From: GCA-002050365 sp964237235
GTDB lineage: Bacteria > Acidobacteriota > Blastocatellia > Pyrinomonadales > Pyrinomonadaceae
Direction of reading: 5' to 3'
DNA length: 64,000 nt
Assembly: GCA_964237235.1 (NCBI GenBank)
Contig: CAXSGY010000011.1
Location: 82,535-146,534, forward strand
The position numbers and the translations under genes are program-made. Position 1 is the first letter of the stretch. Every line of letters starts with the position of its first letter. The notes under the pieces are model-generated. The model saw nothing but the letters and a program-made list of their open reading frames with translations, was not told the DNA's origin and ran no database searches. Positions 52,843 to 61,849 of the stretch are shown here, one piece after another.

Positions 52843-54490
52843 TTTGTTTTTTCTCATTCATAATCTTCCGATATTCCCGCTGATGCTCATACATCAATTT
52901 AAAAACCCGATATTTCCGCTCGTGAAAATCTTTATTCGCCAAATTCGGCGCGATCACTTCCGCCGTCGGACTCATCGCGGTCATCGCTTCGATAATCGAG
53001 ACGTGTTTCCCAGCCGCGACCGCCGCCAGAATTGCCGCGCCGAGCATCACGCTTTCCGATTCGTGCGCGACGAGAATTTCGACCGCGCAAACGTCGGCGT
53101 GTTCCTGCATCCAAAGCGGATTTTTCGTGCCGCCGCCCGAAGCGTGGATGCGCCGTATATCGTAGCCATTTTCGTTTAATGCTTCAATGATTTGGCGCGT
53201 CCCGTAAGCGATTGCCTGAATCGTCGCCAAATACATTTTCGCTAAACTTTCAAACGATGCGTCGAGCGTTAAACCCGTCCACATTCCTTTTGCATAAGAG
53301 TCGGCGCGCGGACTGCGGTTGCCGTTAAAATCAGGAAGAATATGTAAATCGGCAGTCAATTCCGCGCCCGTTTCGTTTCGCATTTCCGTGACCTTAATAT
53401 TCAAAAGCTCATAAATCGTCAAACTGCTTTCGAGCGCGTCTTTGTAAAGTTGCGGAGCGTAAGAGTGATTTTCAATCACGAAATCGAGCAGTGCGCCGGT
53501 CGCCGATTGACCGCCCTCGGCAAGCCACATTTCCGGCAGCATCGCGCCGAAATACGGTCCCCAAACGCCGGACACGAATCTTGGTTCGGGCGCGGTTGCC
53601 ATATGGCACGAAGAAGTTCCGCCGATCAGCGCGAGCGTCTTTTCGATTTGTTCTTGATTTGAGGATTCACCCGCCCGCGTCATTCCGAGCGAACCCAATC
53701 CGCCGGCGTGCGCGTCAATAATGCCGACACCGACAACCGTGTTTTCGTTCAATCCAAGCTCGTCCGCCGCTTTTTTCGTCAACGTTCCGGCAGGCGTTCC
53801 CATCGGGCGAATATTTTCGCCGATGCGATTCGGCTCGAACAAATCGGATAAATTTATTTGGTCGAAAAAACTTTTATCCCAACCGTTTTCGTGTCCGAGA
53901 TACGTCCATTTGCAGACGACCGTGCAGAGGCTTCGCACGTCATTGCGCGTCGCTTCGTAAACCAGAAAATCCACCAAATCAAAAAATCTGCGCGTGCGTT
54001 TCCACGTTTCCGGCAAATTTTCCTTGATCCATTTTAGTTTCGGCGGCTCTTGTTCGGGCGAGATTTTGCCGCCGACATAATCTAAAACGCGGTGCTTTGT
54101 TTGATTGATTTCGTCCGCCTGTTTGACGGCGCGGTGATCCATCCAAACGATAATATTTTTTTCGTCGTCGCCGTCAAAATCAATTGTTACCGGCTCGTCG
54201 GTTTCGTCCAGTGCGACCAGCGAACAAGTCGCGTCGAAACTGATGCCCGCGATTTTTTCTTTGTCAATTCCGCTTTTGCTTAAACAGTCCTTGACCGATT
54301 GGCAGACGCTTCGCCAGATATTTTTTGAGGACTGCTCGACGTAATCCGGCGCGGGGCGAAAAATCTGAATCGGATGCGCGGCGGACGCAATTAATTTGCC
54401 GTCGAGATCGAAAAGCCCGGCGCGCGCGCTGCCCGTTCCGACATCAATGCCGAAAACAAATTCCGTTTTTTCGTCAATTAAATCCGTCAA
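52838..54490 (-). CDS. FGGY-family pentulokinase, D-ribulokinase-like, 550 aa
   Basis: The FGGY phosphate motif FGIDVGTGSARAG (about 13-25), PAPDYVEQSSKNIWRS, DGDDEKNIIVWMDHRAVKQADEIN, and the late ASGGGTKNPLWMQ region match the pentulokinase group that includes D-ribulokinase/ribitol kinase, and not AraB. It would phosphorylate D-ribulose to D-ribulose 5-phosphate in the cytosol. The start is TTG at 54490 with GAGGA ten bases upstream; no in-frame ATG lies nearby. It is the first gene of the minus-strand run, 388 bases from the divergent LacI gene. Confidence 0.88.
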   Translation of the reverse strand: MTDLIDEKTEFVFGIDVGTGSARAGLFDLDGKLIASAAHPIQIFRPAPDYVEQSSKNIWRSVCQSVKDCLSKSGIDKEKIAGISFDATCSLVALDETDEPVTIDFDGDDEKNIIVWMDHRAVKQADEINQTKHRVLDYVGGKISPEQEPPKLKWIKENLPETWKRTRRFFDLVDFLVYEATRNDVRSLCTVVCKWTYLGHENGWDKSFFDQINLSDLFEPNRIGENIRPMGTPAGTLTKKAADELGLNENTVVGVGIIDAHAGGLGSLGMTRAGESSNQEQIEKTLALIGGTSSCHMATAPEPRFVSGVWGPYFGAMLPEMWLAEGGQSATGALLDFVIENHSYAPQLYKDALESSLTIYELLNIKVTEMRNETGAELTADLHILPDFNGNRSPRADSYAKGMWTGLTLDASFESLAKMYLATIQAIAYGTRQIIEALNENGYDIRRIHASGGGTKNPLWMQEHADVCAVEILVAHESESVMLGAAILAAVAAGKHVSIIEAMTAMSPTAEVIAPNLANKDFHERKYRVFKLMYEHQREYRKIMNEKKQM

Positions 54491-54614
54491 ATTTAACCGT
54501 CCTCGGCATTAAGCCGCTTTTAGAAAATCAGGATTTACTGCATCGAATTCTACGGATTATTAGAACTCCGCGAATCGTATTTTTACTTTATTTGGTCTGT
54601 TCGTTAAAGAATAT

Positions 54615-54628
54615 GTAAACGATTACAG
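54615..54628. promoter_or_regulatory. LacI-family operator between the FGGY kinase and LacI genes
   Basis: TGTAAACGATTACA is an inverted repeat centred on CG with five of six arm pairs matching, the classic LacI/GalR layout. It lies 125 bases before the FGGY start and 250 before lacI. The rest of 54491-54877 holds a decayed family A half-copy near 54720 and no gene. Confidence 0.6.
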
Positions 54629-54877
54629 AGTAATATCAGAAAAAGTTCGGTTAGTCAATAATTTTGTTTCGATAATATATTCCAAAAGAAAATTATTTTT
54701 GATAATTTTGATCAAAAACACTCTCCGCGAATCGCACAATGAACTGCCAAATAACAGCTCGCAAATTTTCTTTAAATATTTTTCGTAATTTGTGAATAAT
54801 ACGGAAAAATATCTTTGACTTAATCGCGCTGCTCTATTACAAGTTTAACAGGCAAATTTAAGGAGAAAATTTTCAAG

Positions 54878-55933
54878 ATGAAAAAAAGCCGCTCGAAAAC
54901 GGCGCACAAAGTCTTCGCTCCGACGATTAAACAGGTTGCCGCCCGCGCCGGTGTTTCGACGGCGACCGTTTCGCGCCTTTTGTCGGGCGGCAACTATCTC
55001 AGCAAGGAATCGAAAAGCCGTATCGAGCAGGCGATGGAAGAGCTGAACTATCAGCCGAATCGAATCGCCAGAAATTTGCGGACGCGCACGGCGAAAACCG
55101 TCGGCGTAATTTTATCCGACATCAGAAATCCTTTTTTTACGAGCCTCGTGCGCGGCATCGAAGACGCGATGCAAAAATCCGGCTACACGCTTTTTCTGTG
55201 CAATAGCGATGAAGACCCGGAAAAAGAATTGCTTTATCTGAAAACTCTGCGTGAGGAAGGAGTCGCCGGAATCGTTCTCGCCACCAGCCAAACCAGTTTG
55301 AGCGGCTGTCGCCGTTTAATCGGCGAACAGTTGCCGCTGGTCGCCGTTGACCGTTTTCCGGGCGGACTCGATATTGATTCGGTCGTCGTGACGAACGTCG
55401 CGGGCGCGAGGTCCGCCGCGCAATATCTGCTTGATTTAGGACACGAACGCATCGGTTTGATTAACGGTCCGAAAAACAACATCAACTCGATTGAAAGACA
55501 GCGCGGTTATGAAGAGGCTTTTCAATCGCGCAATTTAAAGTTAAAAAAACAGTTAATCAGATACACGGATTTTAAGCCGGAAGGCGGTTATCAAGCGATG
55601 CGAAAATTGCTCGAACTAAAAAATCCGCCGACGGCGATTTTTGCCGCCAACAGTATGCTCGCGCTCGGCGCGTTGCAGGTTATTAACGAACAGCATTTAT
55701 CAATTCCGGCGGATATTTCCTTTATTTGTTTTGACGACGCGCTCTGGACGACGGCTTTTCATCCGCCGATTACCGCCGTCGCGCAGCCGACGTATGAATT
55801 AGGGACTTTAGCCGCGAAATTTCTGCTCGACCGAATGCTCAATCCGGATGCCGAAATCAATCAAATCGCGTTGGTAACCGAATTGATCGTGCGCGGATCG
55901 TGCGCGAAATTTGCGCGTCTATCTAAGGTTTAA
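54878..55933 (+). CDS. LacI-family transcriptional regulator, 351 aa
   Basis: The helix-turn-helix TIKQVAARAGVSTATVSRLLSG (about 16-37) and hinge NYQPNRIARNLRTRTAKTVGVI lead into a sugar-binding core similar to RbsR-type regulators. AAGGAGA lies 11 bases before the ATG. It is divergent from the FGGY kinase and probably controls that operon through the palindrome at 54615-54628, with an isomerisable pentose or its phosphate as inducer (inference). Confidence 0.92.
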   Translation: MKKSRSKTAHKVFAPTIKQVAARAGVSTATVSRLLSGGNYLSKESKSRIEQAMEELNYQPNRIARNLRTRTAKTVGVILSDIRNPFFTSLVRGIEDAMQKSGYTLFLCNSDEDPEKELLYLKTLREEGVAGIVLATSQTSLSGCRRLIGEQLPLVAVDRFPGGLDIDSVVVTNVAGARSAAQYLLDLGHERIGLINGPKNNINSIERQRGYEEAFQSRNLKLKKQLIRYTDFKPEGGYQAMRKLLELKNPPTAIFAANSMLALGALQVINEQHLSIPADISFICFDDALWTTAFHPPITAVAQPTYELGTLAAKFLLDRMLNPDAEINQIALVTELIVRGSCAKFARLSKV

Positions 55934-55945
55934 GTTTGTCCGGTT

Positions 55946-56090
55946 GGGAGCGCAGGCATCCTGCCTGCCCGTTCGCGCCAAAGGCAAGAACGCAATGCGC
56001 TGCCGCATTTATTCGACTTGCGGGACCACCCGCCAACAAAATACATCTGTTCTTGCCTTAGACAAACACCCTTTACGGGCAGGATTTACG
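55946..56090. repeat. Dispersed GGAGCG-type repeat, copy 3
   Basis: It opens GGGAGCGCAGGCATCCTGCCTGCCCG and closes ACGGGCAGGATT, with an inner AAAGGCAAGAACG / TGTTCTTGCCTTA pair. No gene lies in 55934-56323. Confidence 0.65.
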
Positions 56091-56195
56091 CACTCGTCTA
56101 GCCGAAGAAATGAAATTGACATCTGAAACGATGAGCGCGTTGCGTTACACCAAGTTGCGTAAAAATATGAGAAAGAATTAGCCGCGGATGAACGA

Positions 56196-56235
56196 GAATA
56201 AACGCTGATTAGTTAAGACAAATCAGCGTTTATTC
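56196..56235. repeat. Perfect 15-bp hairpin of family B type
   Basis: GAATAAACGCTGATT and AATCAGCGTTTATTC are exact complements across a ten-base loop, preceded by the family B word GCCGCGGATGAACGAG. It lies about 90 bases downstream of the RimO stop and could help end that transcript. Confidence 0.75.
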
Positions 56236-56323
56236 GCGATAAAAACAGCTTCCTTGTATTCACGCAAGCTGGTATTAAAATTGAAGCGGATAATTTAATT
56301 TATTGTCGGAAGTTTCTCCGAAA

Positions 56324-57676
56324 TCAAATTATAATTTCACCAATCAAATCATAATTATGTGCTTCGGAAATACGGACGTTATAAAATTCGCCGACACGCG
56401 GCTGGAAATTTTCGGGCATATCGTTGATTAAAATATAACCGTCAATTTCCTGCGCCTGCCCTTCGAGCCGCGCCTGAAAAAGCAAATCCGATTCGGGCGA
56501 CAAACCTTCAAACAGCACGCGAAATTCTTTGCCGATTTTTTGCCGGTTTTTGAGTTTGGAAATTTTTGCCTGCTCCTTCATCAAACTCGCGCGACGTTGT
56601 TTGGCGGTTTTCCGGTCAACTTTGTCCGGCAAATGGAAAGCCGCCGTGCCTTCTTCGTCGGAATATGTAAAAACGCCGACGTTATCGAATTCACAGTTGC
56701 GAACGAACTGCATCAATTCTTCAAAATCCGCTTCGGTTTCGCCCGGAAAGCCGGTGATAAACGTCGTGCGAATCGTGATGCCGGGAACTTTTTCGCGCAC
56801 GCGGGCGATAAGTTTTTCCAAACTTTCACGGGTTCCGCCGCGCTTCATCAATTTCAAAACATTGCGCGAGCCGTGTTGCAGCGGCATATCGAGATATTTG
56901 ACGGCTTTCGGCGTTTCACGAATTGCGTTTAAAAATTCGTCGGAGATGTGCGTCGGATACGCATACATCACGCGAATCCATTCCAAATCTTCGACTTCAC
57001 CGAGCGCGCGAATCAATTTGGCAAGCGCGTCGCGTTCGCCCAAATCTTCGCCGAAGCGCGAAGAATCCTGCGCGATTAGAACGATTTCCTTCACGCCCTG
57101 TTTCGCTAAATCTGCGGCTTCCTTCAAAATCGAACCGAATCTTCTGGAACGAAACGAGCCGCGCATTCCGGGAATCGAACAAAAAGCGCACGGACGGTCG
57201 CAGCCTTCGGCGATTTTAATAAACGCCGTGTGCGATTCGGTCGCGCGAAATCTGGGCGTGTCGAAATCGTAAAGATACGTCGCGCTTTTGCCGCCGATTC
57301 GATTCAGCGGCAACTTCTTAAAATTAATTTCATCATTCGCCGCTTCTAAAATTCTCCCGATTTCGTTCGTGCCGATAAATGCGTCAACTTCGGGCAGCTC
57401 TTTTATCAAATCGTCCCGGTATCTTTCGACCAAACAACCGGCAATAACGACGCGCTTCGTCACGCCGTCACGTTTCGCGCCGGTCGCTTCGAGAATCGCT
57501 TCGATTGATTCCTGTTTCGCCGATTCGATAAAACCGCAAGTATTGACGACAACCGTTTCCGCTTCTGCGGCGTCATTCGTAATTTCATAGCCAGCCGCTT
57601 TTAACTGTCCCATCATTACTTCCGAATCGACGAGATTTTTCGGGCAGCCAAGACTGACGAATCCAACTTTTTTCAT
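56324..57676 (-). CDS. rimO: Ribosomal protein S12 methylthiotransferase RimO, 450 aa
   Basis: An N-terminal UPF0004 domain (MKKVGFVSLGCPKNLVDSEVM; cluster cysteines C11, C47, C81), a radical-SAM domain with CDRPCAFC (C159, C163, C166), and a C-terminal TRAM domain. The SLGCPKNLVDSE opening is characteristic of RimO as opposed to MiaB. It thiomethylates an aspartate of ribosomal protein S12. It appears monocistronic and unrelated to the neighbouring sugar locus. Confidence 0.95.
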   Translation of the reverse strand: MKKVGFVSLGCPKNLVDSEVMMGQLKAAGYEITNDAAEAETVVVNTCGFIESAKQESIEAILEATGAKRDGVTKRVVIAGCLVERYRDDLIKELPEVDAFIGTNEIGRILEAANDEINFKKLPLNRIGGKSATYLYDFDTPRFRATESHTAFIKIAEGCDRPCAFCSIPGMRGSFRSRRFGSILKEAADLAKQGVKEIVLIAQDSSRFGEDLGERDALAKLIRALGEVEDLEWIRVMYAYPTHISDEFLNAIRETPKAVKYLDMPLQHGSRNVLKLMKRGGTRESLEKLIARVREKVPGITIRTTFITGFPGETEADFEELMQFVRNCEFDNVGVFTYSDEEGTAAFHLPDKVDRKTAKQRRASLMKEQAKISKLKNRQKIGKEFRVLFEGLSPESDLLFQARLEGQAQEIDGYILINDMPENFQPRVGEFYNVRISEAHNYDLIGEIII

Positions 57677-57830
57677 TTTTTTAATTTTTGTATTTACTAT
57701 GAAATTACTTTTCAGTTAATTCGTTTATGCGTGATAAATTTTCTCTGTCCGAATCAAAACACTGAGTGCAAATACTAAACATCCAATTGTTATACCAATT
57801 CTTTCAGACCTAATATCAATTACTTTATAA

Positions 57831-58070
57831 TCAATGAAAAATTTCTTGCTTATTCGCTCCGGTTATCCAAAATAATACCAGCAGTAAACACTTCACAATA
57901 AATAAAACTGCGCCCCCTATGATAGCCGAAGCAAAAAACATTATTGCAAATTCATATATAAAGCCACTAACAAGGAATAATACACATATGCAAATAATTA
58001 AAAGCGGAATCAGAATGATTGAACTAAAAACTTCTGTGAGGATTTTTTTAGTTTTAGGAAGAATGGACAT
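57831..58070 (-). CDS. Small two-helix membrane protein, 79 aa
   Basis: No family is recognised. Two or three hydrophobic segments (about 14-38, 40-68) and a short polar start (MSILPKTKKILTEV). Its ATG lies five bases after the stop of the frameshifted 63-aa frame upstream, so the two were probably one operon. The 57677-57830 gap between it and RimO shows no gene. Confidence 0.6.
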   Translation of the reverse strand: MSILPKTKKILTEVFSSIILIPLLIICICVLFLVSGFIYEFAIMFFASAIIGGAVLFIVKCLLLVLFWITGANKQEIFH

Positions 58071-58075
58071 TTACT

Positions 58076-58268
58076 TTACATTTTCTCAATAAACTCTTCT
58101 GCTAATTGTTTTGCTTCATTAAGTTTATCCCTATTGTTCAAATATTTGCCATTAATGTTAACAAACCACGCTCCAGAATCTTCATTTTGGGAAATGATAA
58201 AAGTATATTTCTCGTATTTAGCCCAATTTTCACCGTTCGGTTCGATATTCCAGTTTAATTTTTTTCAT
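58076..58268 (-). pseudogene. Small gene interrupted by a frameshift in an A7 run
   Basis: From ATG at 58268 the frame is ATG-A7-TTAAAC and stops within 13 codons. With one A fewer it would read MKKLNWNIEPNGENWAKYEK and run 63 codons to the TAA at 58076-58078, giving a soluble protein with YTFIISQNEDSGAWFVNING. The shift sits in a homopolymer just after the start codon, where slippage is common. It may be a pseudogene, a phase-variable gene or a read error. Family not recognised. Confidence 0.5.
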
Positions 58269-58326
58269 ATTTGCTATAAACTTAGAAACAATTATATAGC
58301 CACTATCAAGTTCTAAATATATAAAG

Positions 58327-60519
58327 TTATATTGACTTTTCTTCTAATCTTTTTAACCAATTCTCAATTTCTTTTGCTTCATCACTCGACAAATTCTTTT
58401 CACCGAAACGCACGCGATTATATTTTTCCGTGATGCGAACGGCTTCAGGCATATTTAAGGCAAAGGCGAACTCCAAAGGCGTTTGATGCGCGGCGCGTCT
58501 AAAACCTTTGCCCGCCAAAACTTTTTGCATACGCTCGTAAAATTCGATGATCGTCGCGTCGTTTTTGCGCTTGAGCCACGCATATATCCTTTGCCAGATT
58601 TCGAGTTTTTTGATTCGACGGTAAAGCCAAACGAATAAAACTATTCCGACGACCGCCGCCGCCAGATAACCGGCGCCGAAAGCGATGGCTTGTAAGCTTG
58701 ATTGTAAACCCTTGTCGCCGCGCGCTTCCTGCCACCAATTTGAAAGGCGGTTCTGCATTTCGTTGAGCCACACGGAAGTTTTCGATTGATAATCGGCGAA
58801 ATTGTTTTTGAACGAACGCATCAGCGAACGCTGTTCCTGATTGTCGTAAGAAACGAAATATTGAATCCAGAAAGTTTCAAGGGCTTCGATATATTTATTG
58901 AAAGTGCCAGCGATGCCCGTCGAGTTCGCGCCGTCGATTTGTCCGGCGAAAGGTGTCGGATCGAACGTAATCCAAGATTTTTCGCCGGGAAAATAAACTT
59001 CGACCCACGAATGCGCGTCTTTGTCTTTGATGATGAAAACGCCCGCCGTTTCGTTATATTCGCCTTGCTGAAAACCGTTGACGATGCGTGTGGCGATGCC
59101 TTGCGTGCGAAGCATTATTGCCATCGCCGACGCGAAATACTCGCAATGACCTTCGCGCACGCGAAACAGAAAGTCGGCGAGTGGCTGGTCGCCGGTCGCT
59201 TTTAAATCAAGCGTGTAACCGAGATTATTTTGTAGATAATATTCGACCGCTTTTGCCTTGTCGTAACGATTCGTATATTTCTCGGTGATTTGCGCGGCGA
59301 GCTGGGCGATTCTTTCGTCGAATTTTTCGGGCAGCTGCAGATATTTTTTTTCGTCCGTTTGATAAAGTTTATTATCGGCGCGCAGCTCGGCAACGGACGG
59401 CTGCGAGGTGTCCGAATAAACTTTATAACTCAGACGCTCGGAATTTTCGCGTTGAACATTAAGCGCGCCTTCGGAATCTTTTCTGATATTTAATACGTTT
59501 GCCTGAATCGAAATCGGGCGTGAAAGCGCAAATAATATCGGCGTGCTAACCGGTTCGAGGTAAATCGTCTGAATCGTTAAGCTATCCTGATCGGCGGCGT
59601 AACCGAAGCGAAAATTCCCCCGCTCGCCTTTGTTATCGGCATCAAATAATTCATTTCCGGATTTTTTCCAGAGTTTGTTATCAAACTCGTCGAGCGCAAC
59701 ACCGCGCCATTTTAGCGAATTGGGTATTTTAGAATTTGAATTCTCAATCGGACTTTCGATTCGGGCGCGCATCACGACTTGATCGCTCTGCTTGAGCCGT
59801 CCGATTTCGCCGAGATTAACTGAACTCGAAAATCCGGTCAATCCAGAACCGCCGTTGCCGCCGCCGCCCACCCCTGCGCCGCCAACTCTTGGAAGCGCGA
59901 AAAATAAAGGCGCAGCAAAAATTATAATTGAAATGAGCAGCGTAAAAGCCGTCGTCGAAACGCGGGCAATCGGGATTTTTGGCAAATTGTGGAATCTATC
60001 TTCCGCTTCTTTTTTGACTGTTTTACTTTGATTAATCGAGCGCGAGGTTTTTCTAATCTCAAAAGCGACGATTGCGCAAATCGTCACCAGCAAATATAAG
60101 ATTAGCGAAGCGAGATAAAATGGGCTGATGCTGATTCCCGCCGCGAGCAGAACTTCAAAAAATGCCATCAAATAGAGAAAAAGCCAATCTCTATCGGACT
60201 TTCTTTGCAAAAGCTTGATCGCGGCAAGCACCAAAATCATTTTGGCGAGCATTCCGGCAATTTCAGCCGCATTCATTCCTCCAATGCCGATGATTTTATA
60301 CCTACCGAGATAAAACAGCGGAACAACGACGAAAACTGCAATTGTTCCTAATCTTTCAGAAATTTGCCAGCGCGAATTTTCTAAAAACCAAGCGGTAATT
60401 AAAACCGAAACAAACAATAAAACAGAAATTGTTTCGATGCCGCCCGAAACGAGCAGAGTTAAAAACCCGCAAAAAACGACGGCATAAGAAATTATTTTAA
60501 AAAATCGGTCGAAATTCAT
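58327..60519 (-). CDS. TgpA-like membrane transglutaminase, 730 aa
   Basis: About six N-terminal membrane segments (about 8-210) precede an extracytoplasmic transglutaminase domain with the triad C459 (REGHCEYFAS), H503 (DAHSWVE) and D520 (FDPTP), then one more membrane segment (about 618-640) and a DUF4129-like tail. This is the DUF3488/TgpA layout. Such proteins probably act on envelope peptides; the substrate is unknown. An associated MoxR or DUF58 gene, common elsewhere, is absent here. Confidence 0.9.
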   Translation of the reverse strand: MNFDRFFKIISYAVVFCGFLTLLVSGGIETISVLLFVSVLITAWFLENSRWQISERLGTIAVFVVVPLFYLGRYKIIGIGGMNAAEIAGMLAKMILVLAAIKLLQRKSDRDWLFLYLMAFFEVLLAAGISISPFYLASLILYLLVTICAIVAFEIRKTSRSINQSKTVKKEAEDRFHNLPKIPIARVSTTAFTLLISIIIFAAPLFFALPRVGGAGVGGGGNGGSGLTGFSSSVNLGEIGRLKQSDQVVMRARIESPIENSNSKIPNSLKWRGVALDEFDNKLWKKSGNELFDADNKGERGNFRFGYAADQDSLTIQTIYLEPVSTPILFALSRPISIQANVLNIRKDSEGALNVQRENSERLSYKVYSDTSQPSVAELRADNKLYQTDEKKYLQLPEKFDERIAQLAAQITEKYTNRYDKAKAVEYYLQNNLGYTLDLKATGDQPLADFLFRVREGHCEYFASAMAIMLRTQGIATRIVNGFQQGEYNETAGVFIIKDKDAHSWVEVYFPGEKSWITFDPTPFAGQIDGANSTGIAGTFNKYIEALETFWIQYFVSYDNQEQRSLMRSFKNNFADYQSKTSVWLNEMQNRLSNWWQEARGDKGLQSSLQAIAFGAGYLAAAVVGIVLFVWLYRRIKKLEIWQRIYAWLKRKNDATIIEFYERMQKVLAGKGFRRAAHQTPLEFAFALNMPEAVRITEKYNRVRFGEKNLSSDEAKEIENWLKRLEEKSI

Positions 60520-60931
60520 TGATAGTTGAGTAAACTGATTCGCCAGATTTGATTATAACTTTTGGGTTATTTGTTGTCTAAATTTTTCTTTCGCGCAAAA
60601 ATAAAAAGCTCGTTTGGATTCGAGAGGGCTTTTTGTTGAAATTAAATTCGGCAATTTCCCCCACAAATGCTTAAAAACTAAAGAGCAATTTATGCAACAA
60701 CGCTACAGGTAATCAAATAACCAAATGGAAACGGGTATAAGTTTGACGCGGGAGAAAAGTTGCGTTAATGTAAAAGCCTCTAAGCTCCTGACACCAAGAA
60801 GTTTTGCGGTATAAAAAAGCTGGCTGATTCTTTAAAAACCAGCATCTTAATTTTCTAAATACCTCGAATTTTCTGTCCGCCTGCTTAGAATGTTACTTTT
60901 CGAAATCTACACTAAGGAAAAACATTAAAAT
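60520..60931. other. Intergenic region with a 5S-like relic and a weak hairpin
   Basis: No gene is seen. Near 60603-60634 is a bulged AAAAAGCTCG...CGAGAGGGCTTTTT hairpin; 60638-60658 resembles the 3' end of the local 5S rRNA; 60819-60843 holds a five-bp GCTGG/CCAGC stem. Confidence 0.5.
60638..60658 (-). other. Possible relic of a 5S rRNA 3' end
   Basis: AAATTAAATTCGGCAATTTCC matches the sequence across the 3' end of the 5S gene at 62832-62852 (AAATTAAATCCGGCAACTTCC) at 19 of 21 positions. Both are preceded on the plus strand by a hairpin. It may mark an old duplication or a former end of the rRNA operon. Confidence 0.35.
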
Positions 60932-61843
60932 ATGAAAAAGTGGACTACTCTTGCACTCGTATTTTGTTTTTGTGCATTGGTATTTGGCACATTAACTTGG
61001 AAACTAAACACTTCTTCTGGAATCACTATCTCGGAAGCATATTCTCAGAAGATCAGAAACGGACTGGCGGAAATAAAGCTGCCGACAAAGAATGATACAG
61101 CCTCGATAAATGATGCCCCCGATCGTCTCTCGAATTTTATCCGTTATCGTTCCGGCGTTGAACTTAGCGAGTCTAACAAAAATATTTTGCGAGCCGCAGA
61201 GCAAAATGCTTGGGATAATTCAAAAAGGGTGGATGCGGCTGCTCTTACTCAAATCATTTCTGACATTGCGATTGAAAGAATTCCTAAAACGGGCGATGCG
61301 GAAATTACTGCCTTGACGGATTCATTGCGCGGATTTGATGCTCCCGGTCTGCCGGCAGATTTTCAAAAGAGTCGCAGTAGGTTGGTCAAACTACGCGCCA
61401 GCGGAATCGTCAATATGCCCGCTGACGATTTTAAATTGGAACTGACAAAACTTCGAGATGGCGGAATTCAAAGTAGGATTGCCAAAAATCTGATTTATGT
61501 TTCATTAACGAATGAGGTAAACCGGTGTGTTAATACTTTAAGACAAGCCGACCCCAAATTTTTTGGCGGAACTCAATCGCGCATGACACCAGCACAAGCG
61601 TTGCTCGTTACGTATGCGGTCGTTGCGGATGATGCACTGACTAATAATCAAGCTGAATTAGCACAAAAAATGCAAGATATGCAGCAGTTGAACTCCAAAG
61701 TTGTCCAAGGAGATTTTCCAAGTTCGTACGGGCAAAAGGCGTTCGGCGACAACGGCTATCTTTATAGTTCTCCGACAAGCATTCTCCTCAACGACGCATC
61801 TGTTGAACGTCTCTTGACACTTATTCAAGAAAGGGGGAATTGA
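60932..61843 (+). CDS. Membrane-anchored protein of unknown function, 303 aa
   Basis: An N-terminal hydrophobic segment (about 5-24, TTLALVFCFCALVFGTL) could be a signal peptide or anchor; the rest is soluble and mostly helical, with one cysteine (NEVNRCVNTLRQ) and an ending RLLTLIQERGN. No family is recognised. Codon use is less GC-rich than in the sugar locus. The nonsense-containing small lipoprotein frame follows six bases later, so they were one transcription unit. Confidence 0.7.
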   Translation: MKKWTTLALVFCFCALVFGTLTWKLNTSSGITISEAYSQKIRNGLAEIKLPTKNDTASINDAPDRLSNFIRYRSGVELSESNKNILRAAEQNAWDNSKRVDAAALTQIISDIAIERIPKTGDAEITALTDSLRGFDAPGLPADFQKSRSRLVKLRASGIVNMPADDFKLELTKLRDGGIQSRIAKNLIYVSLTNEVNRCVNTLRQADPKFFGGTQSRMTPAQALLVTYAVVADDALTNNQAELAQKMQDMQQLNSKVVQGDFPSSYGQKAFGDNGYLYSSPTSILLNDASVERLLTLIQERGN

Positions 61844-61849
61844 AAAGAT

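Noticed and set aside
54815..54840. A sigma-70 promoter for the LacI gene (TTGACT and TATTAC)
   Set aside because: The spacer is only 14 bases, too short to accept.
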